DNA of 64,000 nt from Microvelia longipes. Lineage: Eukaryota; Arthropoda; Insecta; Hemiptera; Veliidae. Of this stretch, positions 1 to 11,790 are shown in pieces; position 1 is the first letter of the stretch; each line of letters opens with the position of its first letter. The DNA lies in the NCBI GenBank assembly GCA_018340805.1, contig JACMZG010001863.1, positions 60,183,005 to 60,247,004 on the forward strand, read 5' to 3'. Below the pieces are notes generated by a model. The model worked only from the letters and a program-made list of their open reading frames with translations, made no database searches and had not been told where the DNA came from. The translations under genes were made by a program, and so were the position numbers.

Positions 1-429
1 CTCTAATGATACCTGATGGCTCCTTCCACATCAAAGCTTAGACATAGCACAGATTCCTTATGATGAAGGGCCCTCTCGACTCTACTTACTAAAGCATGAA
101 GAGCTGTATCAGTAGAGCGCTTCTTTAAGTAAGCATGTTGGGTAGGATATAATGGTTTCTTCGTTAAAATTTCCACATTTAAATATTCATCGACTAATTT
201 CTCTAGCATCTTTAGTAAATATGGTGTAAGACTTATGGGTCTAAAAGATTTAGGGTCAGTGTAGTCCTTTCTTCCAGATTTTGGAATGAATATCACTCGG
301 ACTGACTTCCATGAGTCAGGCACCTGTCCTAAAGCAATGCTGGATTGAAAAATAGATAATAATGCTGAAATTATTATGTCAAGCGCCTTCTAAATAAGAG
401 CTGGAAAGATCTCATCCATATCAGCAGCT
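1..429 (-). pseudogene. LINE reverse transcriptase fragment (N-terminal part), second copy
   Basis: This is the N-terminal reverse transcriptase portion of an RNase-H-bearing LINE, read on the minus strand and entering from the window edge. The peptide has the LINE RT signatures VPDSWK..RVIFIPKSGR and FRPISLTPYLLKMLEKLV, then a motif A start (SFDVEGA). An in-frame TAG lies at 390-392 (minus strand). Bases 1-470 are identical to 2988-3457 as far as I can read, including that stop, so this is a recent duplicate of the next LINE rather than an independent insertion. Upstream (higher coordinates) it is cut off directly by the 43-bp minisatellite. It cannot encode a working enzyme. Confidence 0.85.
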
Positions 430-1030
430 CCATACCATCATTCCTTACATTCTACTATGCTTCCTCAACAAGAACTACCATCATTCCTTACATTCTACTA
501 TGCTTCCTAAACAAGAACTAACATCATTCCTTACATTCTACTATGCTTCCTAAACTACCATCATTCCTTACAACTATGCTTCCTAAACAAGAACTACCAT
601 CATTCCTTACATTCTACTATGCTTCCTAAACAAGAACTACCATCATTCCTCACATTCTACTATGGTTCCTAAACAAGAACTACCATCATTCCTTACATTC
701 TACTATGCTTCCTGAACATGAACTACCATCATTCCTTACATTCTACTATGCTTCCTAAACAAGAACTACCATCATTCCTTACATTCTACTATGCTTCCTA
801 AACAAGAACTACCATCATTCCTCACATTCTACTATGCTTCCTAAACAAGAACTACCATCATTCCTTACATTCTACTATGCTTCCTAAACAAGAACTACCA
901 TCATTCCTTACATTCTACTATGCTTCCTAAACAAGAACTACCATCATTCCTTACATTCTACTATGCTTCCTAAACAAGAACTACCATCATTCCTTACATT
1001 CTACTATGCTTCCTAAACAAGAACTACCAT
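430..1030. repeat. 43-bp minisatellite, about 14 copies
   Basis: A tandem array with a 43-bp period; each unit contains TTCTACTATGCTTCC and AAGAACTACCATCATTCC. Copies are very similar, with a few substitutions (AACATC for CCATC, CATGAAC for CAAGAAC) and some short units. It joins the truncated 5' side of one LINE copy to the 3' tail of the next. No coding role: the period is not a multiple of three. Confidence 0.95.
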
Positions 1031-3423
1031 GTAGTAGTAGTAGTAATAGGGTGGGGAGGCAAAGCCAGGCAAATAGGCCACGTTGTTGGGCCCTTCTTGC
1101 CAGCCCCGATTCCTTAGCCTACACCACCTCTACCAAGAACCTCTTGGAAAGGTTGATATATTGTAGGATATCTCTCCAACTAAGAGAAGAAAGCTCCTCT
1201 TCATACAATAGGCCTACGCCAAATATGCGGGTACGAAGAGATGTATAGGCCTCACACTCTGCAAGCAAGTGAAAGGCTGTCTCCTCATAATGCCCACACA
1301 TGGGGCAGCTAGCCTCTGGGATTATGCCTAAAGTATTAAGATGTTTATTTAATCTACAGTGACCGGTCAGAACACTAACTAGGTTCCTAAGGCAAGGCTT
1401 GCTGAGGTTAATTAGAAAGTTTGTATTTTTTACAATTGGCCCAGTAATGAACATTTTTGCTTGTCTACCACCAGCAAAGGCATGCCAGTTAAGTTTTAGG
1501 GTGTTCATTAGCCAGCTATCCAAGAGTGTTTTAGCATGTGTTGCTGAGAGGGGAAGGACAGGTTCTGGTCCAATGAATGGGGTTTCTGCTCCCAGTCTAG
1601 CAAGTTTATCTGCTTCCTCATTACCCATGACACCCATATGGCCTGGTACCCACTTAAGTTCAACAGTTTTGCTCTCTGCCAAGAGAGACAAGTGAGCTCT
1701 ACATTCTTGAACAAGGGCAGAGGAGCTACTAGGATTGGAGGTAAGGGCTTTAATTGCAGCCTGACTATCAATGCAGATAATAATGGAATTCTCATTACCT
1801 TCTCGCACAACTGGAAGGGTCGCAACCATCAAGATAGCATATACCTCTGCTTGGAACACAGTAGCATGAAGCCCAAGAGAGTAACTTAGTTCTACAGAAT
1901 ATTTAGGAATATAGACCCCTGAACCAGTGAGGCCTTCTCGGCCTTTCTTAGAGCCATCTGTGAAACAAGTTAGTTCGTGCTCGGCTTCTTTTATTGTAGG
2001 TTCAAACCAGTAGCTTCTAGAAGGTATAACACTGCTAATATTGTTGATAATGGCTACTTTGCTACCGCTCTCTCTGGGGTTGGCTGCTGCTAATATGGGT
2101 AGTTCCTCTAGAACAATGTTTTCAATCCCAGCATGTTTGTTGTTATTATATGGATTCCACATACCAGTGTCTCGAAGTCTAATAAAAGTGGCTGCTGCTT
2201 CTCTTAATATCACAGAGGTTAATTTTGGTAAACATAGAAGAACTTCTAGAGCAACTGTTGGAGTGGTTTTCATGGATCCTGTTATTGCAAGACAAGCTAT
2301 TCTTTGAACTTTGGTAAGCTTGCGATCAATTGTGGTTTTGTTCACAGCGGGCCACCAGACCAAAGAACCATATTGTATCCTTGGTCTGACAATTGCTGTG
2401 TAAATCCACTTAAGTACTTTTGGTTTGAGTCCCCAAGTCTTCCCAACTGCGTAACGAAGTTGCCATAAGGTTGATGTGGCTTTTGCTACAACTTTATCTA
2501 TATGCTCATTCCAATTCAGTCTGTTATCTAAAATGACTCCTAAGTATTTGATACTACTAGAAAGAACAAGTCTTTCACCAAATAGTTGAGGAGCTTTAAA
2601 GTCGAGTTTTTTATGGTTTGTGAAAAGAATGAGATTTGTCTTTCCTGGATTTACGGACAGGCCTACTTTCCTGCACTAACTTTCTATTAAACTGCATACA
2701 ACTTGCATTAGCTCATACAGTGTATTGAGAAAATTTTCCAACTATAAGCACCAGACCATCATCTGCGTAAGCTTGACAATAGAAACCTGCTTTTGAAAGC
2801 TCAGACAGCAACGCGTCCATTACAAGACACCAGAGCTTTGGGCTCAGACATCCTCCTTGGGGACAACCGACTGAAATAAACTCAGTCAAGTTGCACTCAT
2901 TGTGTGAAACAGTAATCCTACGATTATGCAGCATGCTTACAATCCAACTGATGACATTTGGGTGGACATCTCTTTGCTCCAGTGCAGCTCTAATGATACC
3001 TGATGGCTCCTTCCACATCAAAGCTTAGACATAGCACAGATTCCTTATGATGAAGGGCCCTCTCGACTCTACTTACTAAAGCATGAAGAGCTGTATCAGT
3101 AGAGCGCTTCTTTAAGTAAGCATGTTGGGTAGGATATAATGGTTTCTTCGTTAAAATTTCCACATTTAAATATTCATCGACTAATTTCTCTAGCATCTTT
3201 AGTAAATATGGTGTAAGACTTATGGGTCTAAAAGATTTAGGGTCAGTGTAGTCCTTTCTTCCAGATTTTGGAATGAATATCACTCGGACTGACTTCCATG
3301 AGTCAGGCACCTGTCCTAAAGCAATGCTGGATTGAAAAATAGATAATAATGCTGAAATTATTATGTCAAGCGCCTTCTAAATAAGAGCTGGAAAGATCTC
3401 ATCCATATCAGCAGCTCCATACC
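1031..3423 (-). pseudogene. 5'-truncated non-LTR retrotransposon (I/Jockey superclade, RT + RNase H), inactivated
   Basis: The minus strand holds an ORF2-type polyprotein: RT (VPDSWK region; CPQGGCLSP; catalytic AYADD near 2765; KYLGVILD near 2540; IVRPRIQYGSLVWW near 2370), an RNase H domain and a C-terminal CPMC..H..C knuckle. In the longest open stretch (1119-2363, 414 codons) RNase H residues are intact: D136 (TDGS), E173 (QAEVYAI), D199 (CIDSQA) and D252 (EEAD). Breaks: TAG at 3377-3379; a small deletion with frameshift near 3000-3010, just after DVEGA in motif A; a frameshift near 2715-2725; TAG at 2676-2678. The 5' part (ORF1, endonuclease) is absent. A short 3' UTR (1049-1118) ends in a (TAC)n-like tail at 1031-1048, as expected for target-primed insertion. 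Domain order suits the I group, but the clade is inferred. Confidence 0.9.
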
Positions 3424-4032
3424 ATCATTCCTTACATTCTACTATGCTTCCTCAACAGTGCTTCCTAAACAAGAACTAACATCATTCCTTACATTCTACT
3501 ATGCTTCCTAAACATGAACTTCATTCCTTACATTCTACTATGCTTCCTAAACAGAACTACCATCATTCCTTACATTCTACTATGCTTCCTAACAAGAACT
3601 ACCATCATTCCTTACATTCTACTATGCTTCCTAAACAAGAACTACCATCATTCCTTACATTCCCTTCCTATTGCTTCCTAAACAAGAACTACCATCATTC
3701 CTTACATTCTACTATGCTTCCTAAACAAGAACTAACATCATTCCTTACATTCTACTATGCTTCCTAAACAAGAACTACCATCATTCCTTACATTCTACTA
3801 TGCTTCCTAAACAAGAACTACCATCATTCCTTACATTCTACTATGCTTCCTAAACAAGAACTACCATCATTCCTTACATTCTACTATGCTTCCTAAACAT
3901 GAACTACCATCATTCCTTACATTCTACTATGCTTCCTAAACATGAACTACCATCATTCCTTACATTCTACTATGCTTCCTAAGAACTACCATCATTCCTT
4001 ACATTCTACTATGCTTCCTAAACATGAACTAG
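3424..4032. repeat. 43-bp minisatellite, second array, about 14 copies
   Basis: Same 43-bp unit as at 430-1030 and same junction with the truncated LINE. From 3458 its unit order differs from the first array (shortened units, a CCCTTCC variant near 3660), so arrays diverge while the LINE portions stay identical. Confidence 0.95.
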
Positions 4033-4194
4033 CTTCCTAAAACATTTTCTAACATGAAGCTTAAACATTCATTAGCAAAACCTCGGAAGCCCTTACAGTT
4101 CAAGTATTTATATTTTATAACACAACTAAGAGTTTTAATGCATCGCAAATACAACACCCATTCGAGTTATATACAACCTAATTATAACTTGTTC

Positions 4195-4358
4195 TAGAGT
4201 ATTTTCACAACACTTAACTTAAAAGTTTTTTCCCAAAGTGAAATATTAACACTTGGTGAAAAACTCAGGTGATGGAGAGCAATTAGACTGAAGTTAATAT
4301 TGTTTTCAGGTAGCAACCCATGAATAATTCGCACAGCCGCTCGTTTGATCCTTCCAAC
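4195..4358 (-). pseudogene. Probable LINE RT C-terminal relic
   Basis: The minus strand reads about 50 codons beginning GRIKRAAVRIIHG and ending at a TAG. The RIKRAAVRII motif followed by a leucine-rich stretch resembles the post-RT region of Jockey/CR1-like LINEs (RRIQRRAVRIID...). No catalytic motif is present, and the call rests on one short motif. Confidence 0.35.
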
Positions 4359-4628
4359 AAAATCAAAATAAAAATTACCTAAAACTTATTTCAAACAGCG
4401 TTTTGTTCTACAAGTTAACCTTTATTAACATAATATACATAAAACAACTTTGAACACGATTTTATAGCATTAAGTGTTAATTAAAAATACGTTAAATAAA
4501 GTTAAGTTTGAAAACAGTGTAAAATTGTAATTAGGTATACAGTAATTAATATTACGGTAATATTAAAGTGTCGCGGCAAATGGTTGCATTTAGCAGGAAA
4601 GTAAGAAATACACACACATGTACATATA

Positions 4629-4935
<307 letters not shown>

Positions 4936-6834
4936 AAAGTTACACAGCGGTAAGTAATAGGAAAAAATAATGCACCAAAGGTCCTTTGGAAAATTCAGTA
5001 CATAAAAAGTTTTATTTTATAGCCTATGAAAAGAAAAGGTTATATCTTGTAGTTATATCTTATATCTAAAACTGAATTTACTTTAATCAAATCAAGTTGA
5101 TTTCAATCAGACTTGGATCGACTTCATTCGACTTAAATCGATTTCGAGTCAATTTTTTGTTCAGTCGATTCATATAAAGTCGATTTAAAAAAAGTTAATG
5201 CGGCACAACTCTAGACTACTCACAAACCAATAAAAGAAAAAAGACACTGTTTAAACCAGGAGTCTAAAATTTCGACAGTTGAACAGAACAAGAACGATAA
5301 AAAGCCTTTGGTTCCATTGATAATTAATTACATATCTTGAATTATTTTTGATTACCACATTATTCTAACACACATATAAAAATGAAAAAATATTGCGCGG
5401 ACAAAAAAAAATTGTGTATGTGAAAAAAGAAACCGAAATTTATCAAACACTTTCTAAATATTAGATGCGAATATTAGAGAACTAAGGATAACTCATAAAC
5501 TAATTCTTCACAGCAAGAATAAAACTTTGATTTTTATGTTTTATACCTTACTTTGTACTTACTAAAAATTTATATGCATTGTAATAATAATTCCATAGGG
5601 ATACTAAAAAATAAAAATATATAACCTTCCAGTAATAAGAGAGAAAGACACGAGAGTGTAAACACAAAAAGAAGAAAAACTACAAAGAAACTGGTTGGTT
5701 TTCCCAGTGCGCTATAGGCTGCCTTGCTAGGCTGACTCTCAAGCCTATTAGTGAAACCTCTCTTAGGCGGCCCTTAAAAAGAAAACTCACTATAACCTAA
5801 CAAGGTTTCCTTCAAAGAATTCTTTTTCTACAAAAATACTGTCTTAGGTTTTTAAGACTTTTTGACATTTTAATCACTTGAGGTCTTATCAGGTCTTTTT
5901 CTTCTTTTTTTCAAAAAGTATAGAATTTGATGAAGACCGAAAAATGGGGAAAATATTTGAGTCCCGTCTTTATGGTTTTTTACTTAGTGCCACTAGTTAA
6001 TCTCAAAGTCAAAAATTATTCTTATAACACGATCAGAGAAAGGAAGAAGAAAAAAGAAGAACTAAGGTGAACTTTACTGGAGTTCATCTTAATAAAAGGG
6101 GAAGAAGTCTCTCCACAAAAATATATTTCTTTATAGCAAAGTGCTTTCAACCTAACAAGAGGTCATCATCAGTGCTAGCCGTTGAATAAAGAAGAGGGTG
6201 ATAGATGAGTCTTACAGGTCAGATATCTGATCTGTAAGGAAGAGGACGTTTTAGGGTTGTCATTAGTATTTAGATTTGTATTTATTTACAAGACGAGTCA
6301 ACGAATACACTAATTATGTAACAAAGGAATCCTAGAAAACTTTATCAAAGAAAAATGTTATTTATTTATCTAATAAATAGCAGAATTTCATGAATACCCT
6401 GGTTATAACGATTCTCCATCAATTTCAGGGCAACGATATTAATCTAAAAGGATTTTGTGTGTGTCTCTAATGTCATCGTAACGCCTACTGTGTTTATCCA
6501 ATAAAGTTGTAATTTGACGCAAATTTAAATTTTTTAGGTTTAGTTTAAGCTTTTTGGAAAAAACGTTTAATGAACCGTTATTAATGATTCAGCCAAAGAA
6601 TATAATAGTTATAGAATGTCGGAAGGTATACGAGAGAGTCAGACAGTAGGTAGGGGTTAACTCAGTGCTGGCATCTAGCGGACGAACAAATTTGTCACAT
6701 TTTATCACATGCAAAGCATTAGTTCATTTTATCTAATAAAACGTATAGGTTTTTTTATGAAGCTCACTGGAAATCAGAAATTCATCCAATTGACTTAAAA
6801 TTTGGTATAAGTAGATTTCCATGTGTAATAAAAA
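4936..6834. other. AT-rich intergenic DNA, no gene recognised
   Basis: No coding frame or RNA gene seen. 5080-5190 holds degenerate repeats of a GACTTnAATCGATTT-like motif. 6136-6172 (minus strand) holds a weak hammerhead-like motif discussed in the findings. Confidence 0.6.
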
Positions 6835-7181
6835 ATGCTGGCGCGGTGGTCCGCATGTCAGGTGAATTTCCTTTGGGATGCGTGTCGCCGTGCTTAACAA
6901 CTATCCTGGTAGAGTGGCTGTATCGACTTCGGACCGAATTTATTCGATTCAGCACCTAAAAATACATAGAAAACAACACCCTACTCGAAATATAATTTTT
7001 AACAACCGTAATTTTGGTTTCCGGTAAATTATAATATTTTTTTTGACTTTTTGGTCACTTAGAGTGGTCGTATAGACTTCGGACCGGTTTCATTTAATTC
7101 AGCGTCTCCAAAAAACATAAATATTAACCTTTTTCGCGGCGAAAAATATTAATGTATATATAGTATTATATACTAATACAT

Positions 7182-7220
<39 letters not shown>

Positions 7221-7294
7221 TAAATTATATATATATATATATTGAATGTGTGTTTGTGTGATGTGTATGTATATTATATATTAAAGGATATATA

Positions 7295-7338
<44 letters not shown>

Positions 7339-7375
7339 TGTGTGTTGTGTGTGTATGTATATTATATATATGTAT

Positions 7376-7436
<61 letters not shown>

Positions 7437-7570
7437 CTTTTAAAACACTCTATCATAGGGGACCTCTAAAACGGATTTCTGTCATGTGCGAGGTTCAAAA
7501 TCCGCCATGACACCTATCCTATTAGCGAATTTATTCCCAAAGGAATTAGCGAATTCCCTTTGGCGTTCGG
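6835..7570. repeat. Dispersed repeat with ~150-bp internal repeats and (TA)n core, copy 1
   Basis: Starts with GGCGCGGTGGTCCGC, then has two ~150-bp internal repeats, each beginning GAGTGG..GTAT.GACTTCGG (6911 and 7061). These lead into TTCGCGGCGAAAA, a long (TA)n block (about 7185-7435), and a tail with GGACCTCTAAAACGGATT and GAGGTTCAAAATCCGCCATG. The same order occurs at 15.9-17.25 kb. The tail motif is vaguely like a tRNA B box, but no A box at the right distance was seen. Confidence 0.7.
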
Positions 7571-7689
7571 CCTCATGGCTGCTGCGCAGCTGTGACGCAA
7601 GGGGCTTTGCGGTCCCCACATCAACGCGGCCACATTCCTATTTTTTACATCATTTTGTCATATTAATAGTTTATATAAGTATATATTGT

Positions 7690-7828
7690 GTCATACAATA
7701 AGATTTGGGATATTAAAAAGTTGATTTTTGACCCAAGTTTCATTCCGATCCGAGGAATCGTTTCGAAAGTTATCGTTTCCATAGAAACGCCTAGGAACAA
7801 AAATATATACATAAACACACAATACACT

Positions 7829-7877
<49 letters not shown>

Positions 7878-7885
7878 TACACTCA
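7690..7885. repeat. (TA)n-linked dispersed repeat (GATCCGAGGAATCG family)
   Basis: Contains AAAGTTATCGTTTCCATAG and CATTCCGATCCGAGGAATCG followed by (TA)n. The reverse complement recurs around 18.25-18.33 kb, with a partial copy at 17.89 kb. Noncoding. Confidence 0.6.
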
Positions 7886-7938
7886 TATATATTATAACAA
7901 TAAATAATAATTATAAATTTACTTAAAGTAAATAAATA

Positions 7939-8148
7939 ATGTCAACAAACTCTGGTCAGTACTCGGCTATATTCGGAATCACGATCCTACACGAAGCTTT
8001 ATACCGCCTTAATAATAAAATGTTAGCCTGTCAAGACATGGAAATCCTAGATTGCTTTGTTAAGGAGGTGAAACTTGTGGGAGTGCGGTTACCCACTCCC
8101 TACTGGAGTGATATGGCAGATATAGTAATATCCTCGATATTAAAGTGA
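7939..8148 (+). CDS. Uncharacterised small ORF, 69 codons (doubtful)
   Basis: ATG at 7939 opens a 69-codon frame ending at TGA 8146-8148. The peptide is mixed-composition (motifs such as ILDCFVKEVKLV and PTPYWSDMADIV) and its base composition is more balanced than the surrounding TA-rich DNA, which is why it is listed. A possible AATAAA signal lies near 8249. I recognise no domain, signal peptide or membrane segment, and see no splice-site or promoter support. It may be a transposon-protein scrap, an exon fragment or chance. Confidence 0.15.
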   Translation: MSTNSGQYSAIFGITILHEALYRLNNKMLACQDMEILDCFVKEVKLVGVRLPTPYWSDMADIVISSILK

Positions 8149-8922
8149 TATGCATTACTTCGCGTACACAGGGGGCTTTATTCTTGTCCGTGATTGATTT
8201 CGGAGTTATGCGCATTATTACCATCCCTACTTTAGGGTCGCCGCATCCAATAAAGTTTTTTCACCCTGCGGTTCGAATATCCTCGACAGTCTTATGAATC
8301 GAATACTTCGGTTTTTTTTTTCATGAGTGAAGATGCGGATGTTTGTCGAGGGGCCGTGGTTTCCTTCAAGTATTTTCTAATATTTGATTCTTTAGCTTCC
8401 GACCAATCTATTGGTAACAGTGGAACATCAAAGGTAATAAAAAGGACATTAAAAAAAATTATCTAGGTTAAAACTTTGCTGCTGTCTCTCTCAATTCCAC
8501 GATTCGAACTAGACGCAAAACATAAATGCTTCCCTATCCTCTGATATTCCTGTATCGTTTTCAGAATTATTTACATGCGTCAAAATACAAGCTACTTGAG
8601 TGACCTCGGCTCTAAATATTCTATCAATATAATCTATTAACAGACATTTATGACAGCACAAATTAAAAAAAAAAATCATAAAACGCTTTCAAAATGTTAG
8701 AGTTGAACCTAGAATGTTAAATTTTGGAAAGAGAAATATGCAAACAAATTGTATGTATTATTTTAACAATAAAAATATTTAAGACAATACGTTATTATGC
8801 TGGCTATAATATGCTAAATTATCATTTAAAGTTAAGCCTAATACTATCAGCGATTTAACTACTTCAGTACCTTCAATATCTTTAGGAAAGGGGTTGTTAG
8901 TCTTCTTATTATTTTAAATCAT
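8149..8922. other. Intergenic DNA, no gene recognised
   Basis: AT-rich, with isolated B-box-like words near 8275 and, on the minus strand, near 8503. Neither has an accompanying A box at tRNA spacing. Confidence 0.5.
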
Positions 8923-9234
8923 AGAGATATATTACTAGAGAAGTCATGTCCTTTCTCGATACGTCGAAAGGCTTAAAATATCTTTTTGGAGCTCTTGGGG
9001 TCTCTGTAAAACCCCATAATAACCTACTTTAAGAGTGTGTGAAGATTATACTAAATCAATCTATGTCGGCTTTTCCCACATTGGTGTTTTCTTTTGTGTT
9101 ATAAACGTCCTATAATATGTTACTGTAATGAGATATTAATAATCGAAAGAGATCAGGTTACATTTCCGATGTTTCAAATTTCAACCTGAAATGGGTTCTT
9201 TATTGATAATATTTCTATTTTTTCAAATATTCAA
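8923..9234. mobile_element. One-ended MITE copy, related to 10448-10767
   Basis: Begins with the same terminal inverted repeat (CATAGAGATATATTACTAGAG) and follows the same order (AAGGCTTAAAAT..GGAGCTCTTGGGGTCTCTGT..., then GATCAGGTTAC and TTTCAACC) as the complete element at 10.4 kb. The far terminus is missing: the foldback element at 9235 starts where it should end. Confidence 0.65.
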
Positions 9235-9666
9235 TATAGACCAAGAGCCCAGGGGTGTTTTGTTAATAAAAAGTGTAATGGCTGGAACTGGTCTCAATGT
9301 TTCGTAAATACCTTCCTGAACAAGGATCTGCAATTCTGCCGACTCGTATCGGATGGGTGAACGCACTTTAGGGGTCAAAGGTTCTGCCTGGGACACCCAT
9401 CCGATACGAGTCGACAGAATTGCAGATCCTTGTTCAGGAAGGTATTTACGAAAAATTGAGACCGGTTCCAGCCATTACACTGTTTGTTAACTTGGGTGGT
9501 AAATTTGACCTGTAAAGTGCGTTCTGCCTGGGACACCCATCCGATATGAGTCGGCAGAATTGCAGATCCTTGTTCAGGAAGGTATTTACGAAAAATTGAG
9601 ACCGGTTCCAGCCATCACACTTTTTATTATTTTATTAACAAAACACCCCTGGGCTCTAGGTCTATA
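9235..9666. mobile_element. Foldback element with three arms
   Basis: The outer arms (about 9235-9355 and 9534-9666) are near-perfect inverted repeats of roughly 125 bp sharing AGCCCAGGGGTGTTTTGTTA, AATACCTTCCTGAACAAGG and ACTCGTATCGGATGGGTG. A third arm at 9381-9480 is a direct repeat of 9521-9612 (both begin GTTCTGCCTGGGACACCC). The short spacer around 9360 and that around 9505-9525 are also inverted to each other (GAACGCACTTTA versus TAAAGTGCGTTC). No ORF, so non-autonomous. Confidence 0.85.
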
Positions 9667-10249
9667 AAGAAAGAAGCGTCGTGACAGCAAAATGTCAAAC
9701 CCTCAGTACCAACTACGCACCCGACAGATTAACCAGATATTTTTATTATTATTTATTTCATCACCAACTCTAATAGTTTTAGCTAACTTTGAGACAAATA
9801 CGAACTTATCTTAAATTCATCTATAAATGTAAATGAATCTGTTGAGCACTACAGATAATTTAAAAACCGAATCTAAAATACTATGAGCTGTCTGAATTTT
9901 TGTGAACAACTGGAGAATTTAATCAGTAAACGGTAATAATTTGATAACAAATAGATGACATACATAACTAATTGTACTCTTATATATAAGAATAGTTTTT
10001 TTTACGACCCTCTAAATAATGTAGACGGAAAGCCTTAGCAGGAGAGTGCCGCTAACAATAGAAATAAAAAACCATGGAGGAGGCGCTCCCTCGGTGGAGA
10101 GATTTAATTAAAAGATTAAAGTCACAGAAACATCAGTCAAAAGCTTCTGGTTTTGGTTTCATGCAGGTTTTCATACCAGTATATAAACTCTTTGAACTCG
10201 GTCCACTATATTAGGATAATCAGCAATTACTCAGATTCTATTTTGATTA

Positions 10250-10440
10250 CATTTTTTTCTTTTTTTTTCATTTATACCGTAAGTATAAAGGGGAAATATA
10301 GCGCTGGCACTAAAATTGCGAAGACAGAATCTTACCTGAATTATCTGTTACTGGTAACATCATGACTTATTACTAAGTAGTTTTTTAAGTTGTCTATCTA
10401 TATGTGTGCGTTTTTCTGTAACTATCGTAGCGCTCAGTGT
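10250..10440. repeat. Fragment of the 38.0/47.2-kb repeat family
   Basis: Contains a TTTATACCGTAAGTATAAA hairpin and a downstream ACTATCGTAGCGCTCAGTG block. These correspond, inverted, to the hairpin and the GGAGCTACAATGATAACAG block at the end of the 38.04-38.76 kb copy. Confidence 0.5.
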
Positions 10441-10447
10441 GTTTATA

Positions 10448-10767
10448 CCATAGAGATATATACTAGAGGGGCATAGCCTATCTTAATACATGAGAGGCCT
10501 GAAACATTTTTAGTGGGGCTCTCAGGTGCTCTGTGTAACCTCATTGAAACCTCTTTCAAGAGGGAGTTGAGGTTATAATTAATCAATTGTTTTCTGCTTC
10601 CCGCAGATTATTTGTGTTGTGATTTGTATTTTAAACAGTCCACTATATAATTTACTGTTTTTTAGTTCTGTTTATTTGATGAAAGTGATAATCGAATGTG
10701 GTCAGGTTACTTTTTCAATGTTTCAAAATTCAACCAATAGGGCTCCTCTAGTAATATATCTCTATGG
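10448..10767. mobile_element. Complete 320-bp MITE with TIRs and TTTATA target duplication
   Basis: Terminal inverted repeats start CCATAGAGATATAT and read ACTAGAGGGGC on the left and, inverted, ACTAGAGGAGC on the right. TTTATA flanks both sides (10442-10447 and 10768-10773). Internal sequence has no ORF. A one-ended relative lies at 8923. The target duplication is palindrome-like, so its exact length is uncertain; I do not assign a superfamily. Confidence 0.8.
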
Positions 10768-10864
10768 TTTATACCAGATTTGAAACTAAATACTAAAAAT
10801 CAATTCTTAAGCCTAGCTGGGCTACCAGGAAAATGTTTTTTAAACGTCATAAACAGTCATTTAT

Positions 10865-11415
10865 GACATCCTTAGAATAATAATATATATAGAAGGAACA
10901 CAAGACCGTAAACACAATGTAATTCCACTGATAACACGAAAGCCGGTTGACTGGTGGACTTAAGTAGGGGTACCACCCTAACAACAAAATATTATTTTAA
11001 ATATGTGTCATAAATATCTATTAATGAGGAAAGATCGTAAAGAGCAAATATAATAATATACGAGTATAAAATATTTAATAAAACCGGTCTTAGATGGCAA
11101 AAGAGTGGCGGAATACAAGAATCTACATTTAGTTGACGAGGACTACTTTTGATATAATTTTAACTAAAAACGTTAAAATACAATTTAAAATGCTTAAAAT
11201 ATTGCAATAAACTGATATTTATATTAGTATTTTATGAATAATCAATTATTAATTAATAATAGAACATAATAATTCAGCAACCGGATGTATTGCCAACTTT
11301 TTTTTGGAATATTGTATATTGTTAGGGTGGCAGCATTACTTAAGTCCACCAGTGAACCGCCTTTCGTGTTATCAGTAGTGCTCCTTCTATATACAGTATT
11401 ATTCTAAGATGACAG
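10865..11415. mobile_element. MITE/foldback with ~95-bp inverted ends
   Basis: The left end (10870-10975) and right end (11318-11412) are inverted copies sharing CTTAGAATAATA, ATATAGAAGGA, CTGATAACACGAAAG, ACTGGTGGACTTAAGTA and CCACCCTAACAA. The left arm carries a ~20-bp insertion after AAGGAAC. The ~340-bp AT-rich interior has no ORF. Confidence 0.8.
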
Positions 11416-11479
11416 CATTAATTAAAAAAATCATGCTTGGACCTGCTTGATATGTGGCACGTATCAAACAACAAATGTG

Positions 11480-11790
11480 CAATGATACATCTCATGTGTG
11501 TACGTCTGTGTGTCTGTTATCATCGTAGCTCCCAGTGCATTTATGCTTGTGCGTTGTATCATTGTACATAAATCAGTCTATTGGTGTAGTTGTGCTATCC
11601 GGAGAATATTTTAATGACGTCATTAACCCACAATAATGACTTAACAAATGTTTCAAAAATGCGTAAAACGCGAAACAAATTGTCGATCGGGTCGAGATTT
11701 GGCACGCATGTAGCCCAACTTTTATAAGTTGGTCTTATGTATAAGACCAACTTATATGCTAAGTTTTCCTTTCATTATCAGCATTAGTTC
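11480..11790. repeat. Dispersed repeat fragment (38.0/47.2-kb family, inverted)
   Basis: CTGTTATCATCGTAGCTCCC, GTAGTTGTGCTATCCGG and AATGACGTCATTAACCCAC match the reverse complement of 38.47-38.61 kb and, partly, 18.36-18.42 kb. A small palindrome (TAAGTTGGTCTTATG / CATAAGACCAACTTA) sits at about 11727-11757. Confidence 0.55.

Noticed and set aside
430..4032. 43-bp array considered as a CRISPR
   Set aside because: Units are head to tail with no unique spacers, in an animal-type repetitive context.
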